A stretch of 64,000 bases of DNA from an uncultured Caldilineaceae bacterium (GTDB taxonomy: Bacteria; Chloroflexota; Anaerolineae; Caldilineales; Caldilineaceae). The stretch spans positions 35,353 through 99,352 of the forward strand of contig CATOTS010000010.1 in NCBI GenBank assembly GCA_951813625.1, in the 5' to 3' direction. Shown piece after piece: positions 1-8,897 of this stretch. Position 1 is the first letter of the stretch, and each line of letters starts with the position of its first letter. The translations under genes and the position numbers were made by a program. The notes under the pieces were generated by a model, which worked only from the letters and a program-made list of their open reading frames with translations, did no database searches and was not told the DNA's origin.

Positions 1-380
1 CCCTTCGCATACCGCACCATCTCCGAGCTGGGTATTGTCGCGTTCAACTCCTCCGCCAGCTCCAGTTCGAGCGGGTTGTTCGCCGAAAAGAGGCTGCCGC
101 GGTCGATCTGCTCCTTGACCGCACCGTCGACGACCTCGTCGGCGTGACCCAATATAATCGCCCCGACCGCACTCATCCAGTCGATGTACTCGTTCTCGTC
201 GACGTCGACGAAGCGCGAGCCCTTTGCCCGCTGCGCGTAAATCGGGCTGACGCCGTGCGCGAACTGGTCGGCCCGGCGGCTGATCAGCTGCGTCCAGCCC
301 GGGATCAGCTCGCCCGCCTGCTCGTACAGCTCCAGCGAGCGCGTTACTTCATGATTCGCCGCCTTCGGGAACGCGGTCAT
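1..380 (-). CDS. Class III aminotransferase, HemL-like (N-terminal part; runs off the window)
   Basis: Only the first 126 residues are in the window. The reading frame starts at an ATG at 380 preceded by a strong AAGGAGG ribosome binding site. The visible part has the usual N-terminal layout of PLP-dependent class III aminotransferases of the glutamate-1-semialdehyde aminomutase type: a helix, then the DVDENEYIDWMSAVGA strand, a GHADEVV segment, and NNPLELELAEEL followed by the MVRYAK segment that normally leads into the GTEA cofactor-phosphate loop. The PLP lysine lies outside the window, so the reaction cannot be assigned; a catabolic amine or amino-sugar transaminase is as likely as heme synthesis because the gene is last in a catabolic-looking operon, 63 nt after the dehydrogenase. 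Confidence 0.8.
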   Translation of the reverse strand, partial: MTAFPKAANHEVTRSLELYEQAGELIPGWTQLISRRADQFAHGVSPIYAQRAKGSRFVDVDENEYIDWMSAVGAIILGHADEVVDGAVKEQIDRGSLFSANNPLELELAEELNATIPSSEMVRYAK

Positions 381-443
381 GGCCGCCTCCTTCCTACAAT
401 GAGATTCGCGCCGGCAGAATATCCTGCATCGCCGCCGTGTAAG

Positions 444-1475
444 TTAATCCTGCCAGTTGAAGGTCACGCCCAGCATCTGCTTCTCACGATGATAGGCCAT
501 CTCGTACGCCTCGACCATCTCACTGTAATGGAAACGGTGCGTGACCAGCCGGCTCGGCTCCAGCAGCCCGTCCGCCATCAGCGAGACCACGTGGTCGGCA
601 ATGTTGTCCCACGCGTAGCGGTCCGCCGTATGGAACGCATTCGAGCTGGCATCCGGATAAAGGTAGCCGGCGCGCCCCGAGACCGCGATCAGCGTCGTGC
701 CCTTGTTGTAGAACAACTCCATCGCCAGCGGGTTGAAGTCGAGCGGCGGCTCGCCCCGACCCAACAGGCTCACGACCGAAACGCGGCCGTTGTCGCGCAC
801 AATCTCCATCGCCGTGCGAAATGCCGGCCACGGATTCGCGGTCAGAATCACCAGGTCGATGCCGTTGCCGCCGCTGAATTCATCCAGTTTGGCCTCCAGC
901 TCCGGGTCATTATAGAGAAAATTGGCGTGCGCGCCCATCCGCGCCGACATCTCCATCCGCACCGGACTGTTGGCGATACCGGCAACGCGGCCGCCGAACA
1001 GCGGCCCCAGCGCGATCGCGCCCAGCCCCAGCACGCCCACCCCGACCACCGCCACCGTCTCGCCCGGCCGGAAATGCGCCTTGTGATAGCAGTGCGCGCT
1101 CAGCGCGTAGAGATGCGCGTAGACCGCGTCCTCGTCGGCCACGCCGTCCGGGATCACGACCACGCTCTCCGCATCCGACATGATGTACTCGGACTGGTGA
1201 GGCGCCCGCGTCACCACCCGGTCACCCACCTTCACCCGTGTCACCCCACTGCCGACCGCCTGCACGATGCCCAGGTTGCTGTCCCCAACCCAGCGCGGGT
1301 ACCCGGGCGCGCCCGGCACCTGGTCCGCGCCCTCATAGTTGCCCCGGTCGGTGCCGATCTTGAGCGCCGAAATGCGCGTCTTCACATGGATCCCGTCGTC
1401 TGCGAGCTGGCTGGCGTCAAACGCCTGCTCCTCAATCCGCAGGTCACGCGGGCCATGCAGAATTGCGATTCTCAT
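444..1475 (-). CDS. Medium-chain dehydrogenase/reductase (zinc-type alcohol/threonine dehydrogenase family)
   Basis: A 343-aa NAD(P)-dependent MDR-superfamily oxidoreductase. The frame is open further upstream, but the ATG at 1475 follows GGCGGAGGAAG and begins the normal GroES-like fold (MRIAILHGPRDLRIEEQ). A GroES-like domain occupies about residues 1-140; the Rossmann dinucleotide site is GVGVLGLGAIAL near residue 160. The protein is odd for the family: the catalytic zinc Cys position reads GTDRGNYEG and the four-Cys structural zinc lobe is absent. Only one cysteine is visible (SAHCYHK), so it probably works without zinc or with altered metal sites. It lies 37 nt after the aldolase and 63 nt before the aminotransferase, consistent with one transcript. 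The substrate is unknown; a sugar-acid or polyol derivative would fit the neighbours (inference). Confidence 0.85.
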   Translation of the reverse strand: MRIAILHGPRDLRIEEQAFDASQLADDGIHVKTRISALKIGTDRGNYEGADQVPGAPGYPRWVGDSNLGIVQAVGSGVTRVKVGDRVVTRAPHQSEYIMSDAESVVVIPDGVADEDAVYAHLYALSAHCYHKAHFRPGETVAVVGVGVLGLGAIALGPLFGGRVAGIANSPVRMEMSARMGAHANFLYNDPELEAKLDEFSGGNGIDLVILTANPWPAFRTAMEIVRDNGRVSVVSLLGRGEPPLDFNPLAMELFYNKGTTLIAVSGRAGYLYPDASSNAFHTADRYAWDNIADHVVSLMADGLLEPSRLVTHRFHYSEMVEAYEMAYHREKQMLGVTFNWQD

Positions 1476-1512
1476 CTTCCTCCGCCTTTCGAATCGGTTT
1501 GTCCCGCTGGAA

Positions 1513-2292
1513 CTACGCGCCCGGTATCCCGTCAAGCTCCTCGCTGCACTGCTTGAGCACGTTCATCAGGCTGAAGTCGCCGCCCCACGGCACCATCTGC
1601 GCGCCCATCCCCCGAAATCGCTGGATGTCATCCACCGACCCGGCCGTGATGCCCCACAGCTTGCCGTGTTTTTCCACCGCGGCCGCCACCGTCTCGATCG
1701 CCTTGTCCATCGTCAGGCTGCCGTCGCCCTCGGTCGCAATCCGCAAAGAAAGGTCCGCCGGCCCGACAAACAGGCCGTCAACGCCCTCGATCGAGGCGAT
1801 CTCCTCGGCGTTTGCAACCGCCTGCAGCGTCTCGATCTGGCAGATCAAAAAGGTCTCGCGATTGGCGGCGGCGTTGTAGTCCATGTCCGGGTCCCACGCG
1901 CCGATGCCGAAGTCACCGTCCAGGCCCGCGCCGTCCATGCCGCGGTTGCCCAGCCCCGGATACTTCACCGCCCGCACCAGGTCGCTCGCCATCTGCGGCT
2001 CCGAGACCAACGGCACCAGAAAACCGCTCGCCCCGTCCTCGAGGTAGCGGTAGAGCTTTGTCCGCTCCAGCGTCGGCGGCCGCACCATGCAATCGATGTC
2101 GTTATGATAGCACATCATCGTGATCGCCTGGACCTCACGCGCGTCCATCGCCCGGTGCTCGAGGTCCAGCCAGATGCCGTCGTAACGGCAGTTGGCCGCG
2201 TAGCGGATGTAAAAGGGCAGATAGTGGCCCAGGCCGCAGACACGGGCAAAACCGCCGCTGCGAAACTTCTTTAGCATCTTGCTCTTGCGCAT
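1513..2292 (-). CDS. HpcH/HpaI aldolase/citrate lyase family protein
   Basis: A 259-aa class II (metal-dependent) aldolase of the HpcH/HpaI fold, the family that cleaves 2-keto-3-deoxy sugar acids or 4-hydroxy-2-ketoacids to pyruvate plus an aldehyde. Visible signatures are the LDLEH strand near residue 40, MVRPP (phosphate/pyruvate arginine) near 67, the metal-binding glutamate in CQIET near 145 and the GLFVGPADLSLR loop near 170. The start is taken at ATG 2292, preceded by AAAGGAAC; the open frame extends upstream into the sialidase gene without family similarity. The gene is 23 nt downstream of the sialidase-like gene, so they are probably co-transcribed. The exact substrate cannot be read from sequence. 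Confidence 0.88.
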   Translation of the reverse strand: MRKSKMLKKFRSGGFARVCGLGHYLPFYIRYAANCRYDGIWLDLEHRAMDAREVQAITMMCYHNDIDCMVRPPTLERTKLYRYLEDGASGFLVPLVSEPQMASDLVRAVKYPGLGNRGMDGAGLDGDFGIGAWDPDMDYNAAANRETFLICQIETLQAVANAEEIASIEGVDGLFVGPADLSLRIATEGDGSLTMDKAIETVAAAVEKHGKLWGITAGSVDDIQRFRGMGAQMVPWGGDFSLMNVLKQCSEELDGIPGA

Positions 2293-2315
2293 GGTAGTTC
2301 CTTTGTGTGGAAAGT

Positions 2316-3434
2316 CTAAAGTTCGATCCTGGCCCAGCGTATGTCCATCGCCGCGTCCGTTCCCGCGTAGTAGATTACCAATGCAGCCCCGTCCGGCAGC
2401 GTCTCGGCATAGGGCAGCCCAAACGTCCACAGACTCATCTCGCTCAGCGTCTCCGAAGTGCTGCCGGACGCCCCGCCCGCGCCTTCATCCTGCTGGTAGA
2501 CGACAACCTCGCTCGCGGCTTCAAACGGCCCGTCCACCGCCGGCGCCAGCCGCGCCCGGATCGAACGGCTGCCGAACCTGTCCACCCACGCCAGCACCAC
2601 GCGCCCGTCCGCCAGCATCGCCGGCCGCGCCGCCTGGTCCGCGAAGCCCAGGTCCTCCGCCCCGCTCCAGCTCTGCCCGTGGTCGCTGCTCACACGCCGG
2701 TGAATGTTCAGGTACCTGCCCGCCGCCGTATCGTATGTCCAAGCAAAAGTCGCCACCCGCCCGTCCGGCGCGACGCCGCAGCGCAGGTCCCAGTTGAAGA
2801 TCCGCCCGCTCGGGTCCTCGCCCGCAACAACCGGCTCGGCCCAGCTCTCCCCGCCGTCGTGCGAATGAAAGAAGACTACCTTCTGCATCCACGGCGAAGC
2901 GTCGTTATACTCTTTGTTCGTCTCGATGCTCAGCGCCAGCGAACCGTCCGCCAGCTTCAACACCGGCGCCGTCAGGCTCGGCGGACCCACCTCATCCGGC
3001 ATCGGCGCCAGCCGCCACGGCGACCATGATTCACCGCCATCGTCCGAAGCCGCCAGCAGCACCGCCATCGGCAGACAGCCCTCCGTCTCCTCGTTGAACA
3101 GCGGCCCGCCCGGATAGCTGCCGCGGTCGATCCACAACGCCGCCGCCAGCAGCTCCCCCGCCGCCAACTCCGTCAGGTAGCAGACTCGCAGCGAGCCGCG
3201 CACACCGTCTAGTTCCGGGTTCTCGAAGGGCCTCCACGGTTCGCTCCACGTACGCCCGCCGTCCAGCGAGCGCGTGAACTCCACCGTCTCATCCTCTGAG
3301 TCCTTGGTCGAGCCGGTGCGGTATGTCGCCAGCACTGTGCCGTCGGACAGCGCCGTTACTGTGGGAAAAGTGAGGGCCGCTCGCGAAGTGCCTGCCTGCG
3401 CGCGGCTAAGGATGCCGGACTCCGCTATCTGCAT
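2316..3434 (-). CDS. Sialidase-like BNR/Asp-box exo-glycosidase family protein
   Basis: A 372-aa six-bladed-propeller-type protein of the sialidase/neuraminidase superfamily. At least four Asp-box motifs (S-x-D-x-G-x-[TS]-W) are visible: SLDGGRTWSEPW near residue 55, SDDGGESWSPW near 130, SHDGGESWAEPV near 190 and SSDHGQSWSG near 250. There is no signal peptide, so it is probably cytoplasmic and acts on imported material. It is the first gene of the minus-strand operon that continues with aldolase, dehydrogenase and aminotransferase. True sialidase activity is not established: the arginine triad cannot be placed with certainty, and many family members act on other glycosides. Start ATG 3434 is preceded by AAAGAG. 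Confidence 0.8.
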   Translation of the reverse strand: MQIAESGILSRAQAGTSRAALTFPTVTALSDGTVLATYRTGSTKDSEDETVEFTRSLDGGRTWSEPWRPFENPELDGVRGSLRVCYLTELAAGELLAAALWIDRGSYPGGPLFNEETEGCLPMAVLLAASDDGGESWSPWRLAPMPDEVGPPSLTAPVLKLADGSLALSIETNKEYNDASPWMQKVVFFHSHDGGESWAEPVVAGEDPSGRIFNWDLRCGVAPDGRVATFAWTYDTAAGRYLNIHRRVSSDHGQSWSGAEDLGFADQAARPAMLADGRVVLAWVDRFGSRSIRARLAPAVDGPFEAASEVVVYQQDEGAGGASGSTSETLSEMSLWTFGLPYAETLPDGAALVIYYAGTDAAMDIRWARIEL

Positions 3435-3930
3435 TGGGTCTCTTTCTGGTGTGGGCGGCGGGAAGACGGATCTAAATCGGTGTCAGTCGATTGGAATACG
3501 GGTATCCTACACCAGTTTGGGACGCGATGCACACTTGGGGGCAAGCTTGGCAGCGCGCACTTTGGGTAGCCCAATATCGCTCAAAACACGCCCGGCTACC
3601 GCCCAGTCGTCCACACGCGGCACGCTTGACCGCCCCGCCGACTTCGACCCAATCCAAACTGCAATCAGCAACGAAGTCCCTACCGCAGTAATCGCCGCTA
3701 ATCCTGTCCATCAGCCAAATCAGATAAATCACAGTTCAGACAAATGCCGCCAGACCTCATTTCAGGCCGGGCAAAAACGGTCAGCTGGCTTTGGACCGGT
3801 GGAACGGCAACCGTAGCGTGCAGGTGGAACCCCCGCAACGCCCCCCTTGATGTACGCACCGCCAGCCGATAATCCAAGGACTGCAATTTGGCCACTGGCC
3901 ACCGACCACCGGCCACCGGCCACCGCCCTT
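3435..3930. repeat. Intergenic region with dispersed-repeat fragments
   Basis: No gene is supported here. The stretch near 3891-3926 is an array of GGCCAC(C/T)G units, a motif that recurs near 9141, 33180, 48110 and 51840. A short piece near 3827-3850 (CCCCCGCAACGCCCCCC) is a fragment of the large dispersed repeat R1 described at 8898. It is a decayed landing site of the genome's intergenic repeat family between the SOS cassette and the catabolic operon. Confidence 0.5.
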
Positions 3931-6900
3931 TCAATGCCAGTCGTGCGCGCGCGGCATCTGCACACCCACCCGGATCGCCCGCAACGACGTAACGATCACA
4001 TTCGTCGTCCCATCCCACTTCGACACAACCCCGTTCACCTCGATCACCTGGCTGTCAAGCTCGCGGCGATGACGCGCAAACACATCCGCCCACAGAATGA
4101 TCTGCACGTCGCCGAACTCATCCTCGATCGTCACGAACACCGTACCGTCCCGCCCGCGCGGATGCTGCCTCGCCACCGGCCACCCCGCCACCGTCACCGC
4201 CTCCCCATCCTCGCGGCCCTCCACCTCCGGCGAGCGCAGCACGTGCGGCGCCAGCGCAGGCCGCACGAACTCCATCAGATGCCCCCTCGGGTAGATCTCG
4301 AGCACCTGGTACTCGCCGATCATACGCTCGCGCGCGTCAAAGTCCTCCAGCACAGCCACGCTCTCCGGCCTGGGCAGCGAAAGCGTCATCTGCCCGTTGC
4401 GCGAAGGACGCACGTACAGCCCCGCCTCCCACAGCGCCTGCCTCCGGTTCGGCGCAACGCTGTCGAAAGCGCCCGCCAGCGCCAGCGAAAGCACCGCTTG
4501 GTCGGTTATCCCCGTCCGCCGCACCAAGTCCCCCGCGCCGGCATAACTGCCCTGCCGCGCCCGCTCCTCCACAATCCGCCGCGCCGACTCCGCGCCCACG
4601 TCCTTGACGAACACAAGCCCCATCCGCACCGCGCCGCCCTCCGGCGCGCAGCGCTCCTCGCTGCGGTTGACGCACGGGTTCAGAAACGGCACGCCGAACC
4701 GCCGCGCATCCTGTTTCAGCGTCTCCAGCGGGTAGAAACCCATCGGCTGGTTGTTCATCAACGCCACAAAAAACTCCAGCGGATGGTAGCGCTTCACCCA
4801 CGCCGCCTGGTACGCCGTGATCGCAAACGCATGCGAGTGGCTCTCGGGAAACATGTAATGCCCGTTGATCTTGGCATAAATCTTACGCGCCGTCTCCTCC
4901 GGCACGCCCTTACCGCGCGCCCCCTCGCGGAACCGCTCCCAGTGCATCTCGATCAGATGCTCGTTGTTCGACTTCGCGAACGCCCGCCGGATCTCGTCCG
5001 CCTGCGCCGCCGTCATCCCCGTCACATCCGTGATCAGCTGCACCACCTGCTCCTGCCACACGATGATCCCGTAGCCGCGCGCCAGCGCCCGCTCCTCCAG
5101 CGGATGATCGTACTCCCATTCCGCCCCGTGCCGGTAGCGCTCGACAAACTGCGACACCGCACTCCCCTGCACCCCCACGCCCGGCCGGATCAGCGCCACC
5201 TGGTAGGCCAGGTCGAGCAGGTTGCGCGACAGCAGCCGCTGCCCCATCTTCAGCTGCGCCGGCGACTGCAGCAGAAAGATCCCCTTCGACAGCCCCGCGT
5301 TGATCATGTCGTACACCGCCGCGTCCTCCGGGTCGATCCGGCCCAGGTCCGGCCGCCTGCCCGTGCGCGCCTCGACCAGGTCGAGCGCCTCCTCGATCTG
5401 ATCGAGCACCGGCAGCGACAGAATATCGATCTTGGCGAAACCGGCGTCGGCCACACTGTCCTTGTCCCAGTCCATGATGTAGCGCCCCTCGATCGCACCC
5501 GCGCGCACCGGCACCATCTCCGGGATCGGCGAGCTGCTCAGGATCATCCCGCCCACGTGCTGCCCCAACAGCTTCGGCGCCCCCTTCAGCTGCGGCGCCA
5601 GCTCGATCAGCTCCCGCCAGCCGCACGCATCCACCCGCTGGCTGAACCCCGGCAGCTGCAGCATCTCCGCGCGCAGCTGCCCCGCATCGTGCGAATGCAT
5701 CTGGTCCGCCAGCAGACGCAGCTCGTCCGGCGGCAGCCCCAGCGCCTTGCCCAGGTCCTGCAGCACCCCCTTGATCTTGTACGTCGCGATCGCGCCCGCC
5801 AGCACCGCATACTCCGGCCGGAAATGCGCGTGAATCCGCTCGATCAGCTCGTCCCGCAGCGCCCGCGGAAAATCGAGGTCGATGTCCGGCAGCACCGTCA
5901 TGTCCGCCGAGATAAACCGCTCCAGCGTCAAATTCCACGCCAGCGGGTCGATATGGCTGATCCCGATCAGATAGCCCACCAGCAGCGCCACCGACGAACC
6001 CCGCCCCCGCCCCGGCGGGTCGCGCCCCTCAGCCGGCGCATGCCCCCCGTTCCGCTCCGTCACCAGCCCCTGCGCGATCAGCACGATCTCCCGGTACAGC
6101 AGCAGAAAACCGGCCAGCCCGTGCCGGCCGATCAGATCGAACTCCTCCTCCAGCCGCGCCGCCACCCGCGCCGTCACCGCGCCGTATTTCCGCTCCGCCG
6201 CCTCGTAACACAGCCGCTTCAGAAAACTCTCCGGCGACTCTCCCGCCGGCAGCTCAGGCTCAGGCAGCGTGTAACCCAAATCTGTGCTCAGGTCGAACGC
6301 GCACCGCTCCGCGATGCGGACCGTGTTCGCCGCCGCCTCCGGAAACTCCGCAAACAGGCGCGCCATCTCCCCCGCCGGCTTCAGATAAAACTGATCGTTC
6401 GGCCGCAGATGCGGCAACGCCTGGTCGACCGTCGTGTTGAAATGCGCCGCCACCAGCGCATTCTGCAGCCGGCTCCGCCCCCGCACGTGGTAATGCACGT
6501 CGTTCGTCGCAACCAGCGGGATGCCCGCCTCCTGCGCAATGCCCGCCAGCTTGCGGTTGCGCATCGCATCCCCCTGCAGAAAATTCTGCTGCAGCGCCGC
6601 GTAGACCGACCCCGCGCCGAACCACGCCGCATACGTCCGCAGCAGCGCCTCCGCCTCCCGCCGCCGGCCCGCCAGCGCCAGCCGCGCAACCTGGCTGTCG
6701 CGCCCCCCCGTCAGCAGGACCACCCCCTCCGCATGCCCCGCCAGGTGCGCCGGGTCCAGCCGCGGCTCCCGGCGGTCAACCGCATTCGCCAGCGTAAACA
6801 GGCGCGAAATGTTCGCGTATCCCTGCCGCGTCTCCGCCAGCAGCGTCAGCCGCGAGCCGTCCAGCAGCGTCAGCTCAGCCCCCGTGATCGGCCGCACCCC

Positions 6901-7068
6901 CAAACTGTTCGCCAACCGCGCAAACTCCAGCGCCCCGCACAGGTTCGTATCGGTCAGCGCCAGCGCGTCGTAACCCTGCGCCTTCGCCTGCGCCAGCAGC
7001 TCATGCGCATGCGACGCCCCCAGCCCAAACGAAAAGAAACTCTTCACCTGCAGCTCAACATACCCCAT
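3931..7068 (-). CDS. dnaE2: Error-prone DNA polymerase III alpha-type subunit DnaE2 (ImuC)
   Basis: A C-family DNA polymerase of about 1045 aa, the length and order expected of DnaE2/ImuC: degenerate PHP domain (about 1-200), palm with the PDIDLDF catalytic aspartates near residue 395, fingers with GRGSSVALLVGY just before, a second palm segment (FPESHSHAFAITAYQAAW near 740), then a helix-hairpin-helix and an OB fold, ending in HDWH much like the SRDFH tail of ImuC. The PHP metal residues are largely lost (QVK where HxH is usual; TDT where TDH is usual), so no proofreading is expected. ATG 7068 is preferred to the in-frame 7083 start because GGGAG lies 8 nt upstream. It follows imuB after 46 nt and should be co-induced with it. 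Confidence 0.93.
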   Translation of the reverse strand: MGYVELQVKSFFSFGLGASHAHELLAQAKAQGYDALALTDTNLCGALEFARLANSLGVRPITGAELTLLDGSRLTLLAETRQGYANISRLFTLANAVDRREPRLDPAHLAGHAEGVVLLTGGRDSQVARLALAGRRREAEALLRTYAAWFGAGSVYAALQQNFLQGDAMRNRKLAGIAQEAGIPLVATNDVHYHVRGRSRLQNALVAAHFNTTVDQALPHLRPNDQFYLKPAGEMARLFAEFPEAAANTVRIAERCAFDLSTDLGYTLPEPELPAGESPESFLKRLCYEAAERKYGAVTARVAARLEEEFDLIGRHGLAGFLLLYREIVLIAQGLVTERNGGHAPAEGRDPPGRGRGSSVALLVGYLIGISHIDPLAWNLTLERFISADMTVLPDIDLDFPRALRDELIERIHAHFRPEYAVLAGAIATYKIKGVLQDLGKALGLPPDELRLLADQMHSHDAGQLRAEMLQLPGFSQRVDACGWRELIELAPQLKGAPKLLGQHVGGMILSSSPIPEMVPVRAGAIEGRYIMDWDKDSVADAGFAKIDILSLPVLDQIEEALDLVEARTGRRPDLGRIDPEDAAVYDMINAGLSKGIFLLQSPAQLKMGQRLLSRNLLDLAYQVALIRPGVGVQGSAVSQFVERYRHGAEWEYDHPLEERALARGYGIIVWQEQVVQLITDVTGMTAAQADEIRRAFAKSNNEHLIEMHWERFREGARGKGVPEETARKIYAKINGHYMFPESHSHAFAITAYQAAWVKRYHPLEFFVALMNNQPMGFYPLETLKQDARRFGVPFLNPCVNRSEERCAPEGGAVRMGLVFVKDVGAESARRIVEERARQGSYAGAGDLVRRTGITDQAVLSLALAGAFDSVAPNRRQALWEAGLYVRPSRNGQMTLSLPRPESVAVLEDFDARERMIGEYQVLEIYPRGHLMEFVRPALAPHVLRSPEVEGREDGEAVTVAGWPVARQHPRGRDGTVFVTIEDEFGDVQIILWADVFARHRRELDSQVIEVNGVVSKWDGTTNVIVTSLRAIRVGVQMPRAHDWH

Positions 7069-7114
7069 CCCCACAACTCCCATCTCGACGCCGCTAAAAA
7101 CGAAAGACCAAAAA

Positions 7115-8692
7115 CTAACAACTGCCGTTCTGCCTATACCACGCCCCCTCCCCCTCGTCCCTGAACAGCGTCACCGGCCCCTCCTCCGACTCCACCCGAA
7201 AATAGGCGCGCCTGATCGGCTGCGGCAGCCACCACAGGTCGAACCGCCACCGCTCCGCAATCCCCGTCACCCGCCGCCAGCGCCGCCCAATCTGCACCGC
7301 CGCCGGCTGACCCCCCGAGCCCTCCCGCACCGCCACCGCCGCCGGCGCGTGCAGCGGCCTGATGTCATCCCGCTTGGCCGGATCGATCGGGATCTGCAAC
7401 GCCCGCATCTCCGGCGCCGGATGCCACGGCGCCACCTCCGCGATCCGGTGCAGCACGTGCCTGCCGTTCATCCGCACCTGCAACCGCTTCTCCATCTCCA
7501 TCAACCGCCGCCCCGCCCGCTCCTTCACATCCTGAAACAGCCCCATCTGCTCGCCCGAACCGCCGCTGAAACCGGACAGCGTCAGCGTCACCTCCTCAAC
7601 CGGGATCTGCGGCGGCTCCAACTCCAGCCGGTCCCGCACCAGCGCCGCCGCACGCTCCCAGCGCCCCACCGGCTGCTTGAACGCGATCGACGCCGCCCAC
7701 GGCGGCCAGCCGCGCGCGCTGCACGCCAACCCCACCGCCCCCACATAGCGGCCATCCAGCTCCGAACGCGCATACCCCCGCCGCAGCAGCGTATCCACCG
7801 CCACAAAAAGCAGCTCGAGCGACGACGAGTTGAACGGCAGCGAGCTATGCTCGACGATCGACTCCCCGAACGCCAGCGGCACCACGGGACGCCCGTCCTC
7901 CCCGTTGCACAGCGCCCACAAACGGCTGCCCTCAGCCCCGAACTGGGCAACGATCAGATGCCGCTCCATCGCCGCCACATCCCCCATCGCATGCAAACCG
8001 AAACGGTGCAGCCTCTCCTTCACCTCCGCGCCGACCGGCAGCAGATCGACCGAATACGGCGCCAGGAACCCGCGCACGTCCTCCGGCGCATGCGACACCC
8101 CCGGCGCACGCGTGCGCGCCGCCACAAACGCCGGAAACTTCGCACCCGCCACGCCAATGCGCGCGTTCAGATCGGCCGGCGCCGCCGCCAGCAGCGCCGC
8201 CAGCAGCCGCTCCTCGTTCCCGTACATCGCCTCCAGCCCGTCGAGACGCACATACGCCGTGCCCAGCTCCGCCCCCTCAACCCGGTCGCTCACCCCCTGC
8301 AAAGACCGCAGCAGCTCGCCGAAAATCTGCCGGTAATACGGCTCGTCCGCGCGCAGTACCACCGTATCCGCCTGCTGCGATACCGCCTGCTCCAGCGTCA
8401 TCCCCGCCTTCACCCCCGGCGCGCCCGGAAAATAGTCGACCACCGCCGGCCGCGCCCCCGACGCGCCCCCACCCTCAACCACCAGCGTCGCAGGCCCCTG
8501 CCGCTCCACCTGCGAACAGGACCCCAAGGATGAAGCATGCAAAGGGTCCCCTCTCCCTTCGCTCTCCTGCTCGCTCCCCCCGCTGCTCTCCACTCCCTCC
8601 CCGTCATCCGCCGACCTCTCCTGCAGATAGACCTGCCGCCTCATCTCCGCCTTCGCCCGCAAATGCGTGATCAGAACACATGCGACCCTCAT
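7115..8692 (-). CDS. imuB: ImuB-like inactive Y-family polymerase (mutasome adaptor)
   Basis: A 525-aa Y-family-polymerase-like protein. The N-terminus (MRVACVLITHLRAKAE) lacks the metal-binding Asp of active Y-family enzymes, and the second palm motif reads YVRLDGLEAMYG instead of SxDE, both typical of ImuB, which is non-catalytic and bridges DnaE2 to the beta clamp. A clamp-binding-like motif QMGLF is visible near residue 390. The tail (VTGIAERWRFDLWW onward) is the extra C-terminal domain common to ImuB proteins. Odd feature: a Ser/Glu/Gly-rich low-complexity insertion between about residues 27 and 62. The start ATG 8692 has a GGGGGG-type ribosome binding site. No imuA or lexA is visible beside it. 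The promoter and LexA-like box lie 45-75 nt upstream. Confidence 0.9.
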   Translation of the reverse strand: MRVACVLITHLRAKAEMRRQVYLQERSADDGEGVESSGGSEQESEGRGDPLHASSLGSCSQVERQGPATLVVEGGGASGARPAVVDYFPGAPGVKAGMTLEQAVSQQADTVVLRADEPYYRQIFGELLRSLQGVSDRVEGAELGTAYVRLDGLEAMYGNEERLLAALLAAAPADLNARIGVAGAKFPAFVAARTRAPGVSHAPEDVRGFLAPYSVDLLPVGAEVKERLHRFGLHAMGDVAAMERHLIVAQFGAEGSRLWALCNGEDGRPVVPLAFGESIVEHSSLPFNSSSLELLFVAVDTLLRRGYARSELDGRYVGAVGLACSARGWPPWAASIAFKQPVGRWERAAALVRDRLELEPPQIPVEEVTLTLSGFSGGSGEQMGLFQDVKERAGRRLMEMEKRLQVRMNGRHVLHRIAEVAPWHPAPEMRALQIPIDPAKRDDIRPLHAPAAVAVREGSGGQPAAVQIGRRWRRVTGIAERWRFDLWWLPQPIRRAYFRVESEEGPVTLFRDEGEGAWYRQNGSC

Positions 8693-8736
8693 GATTGCCC
8701 CCCTCTCAACTCTCCCGCTAAAATGATTTCACCCAC

Positions 8737-8765
8737 ATTATCGAACATAAGTTCTACAATGTCAA
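8737..8765 (-). promoter_or_regulatory. SOS promoter with LexA-type operator upstream of imuB-dnaE2
   Basis: On the minus strand TTGACA (8765-8760) and GATAAT (8742-8737) are separated by exactly 17 nt, a near-consensus sigma-70 promoter. The spacer contains GAAC-TTAT-GTTC (8743-8754; GAAC-N4-GTTC on both strands), matching the Gram-positive/DinR-type LexA box core. An operator inside the -10/-35 spacer would block polymerase binding, as at classical SOS genes. The imuB start is 45 nt from the -10 box. LexA binding is inferred from the family rule; lexA is not in the window. Confidence 0.82.
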
Positions 8766-8897
8766 GTTGCATTTCCATCCGGGGCGCAGCCAAAAACTGG
8801 GGTCCAAATTCCCTTGCCTCGGATTGCAACCAAGTCATGGCCTGCCGATGGTCCATTTACTTGCAGAGTGCGGGAATACGCCTTCCCGTGTCCTTTT

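Noticed and set aside
3847..7164. 1105-codon open frame on the plus strand opposite dnaE2
   Set aside because: His/Arg/Pro-rich antisense shadow of a GC-rich gene; no family features, and dnaE2 explains the region completely.
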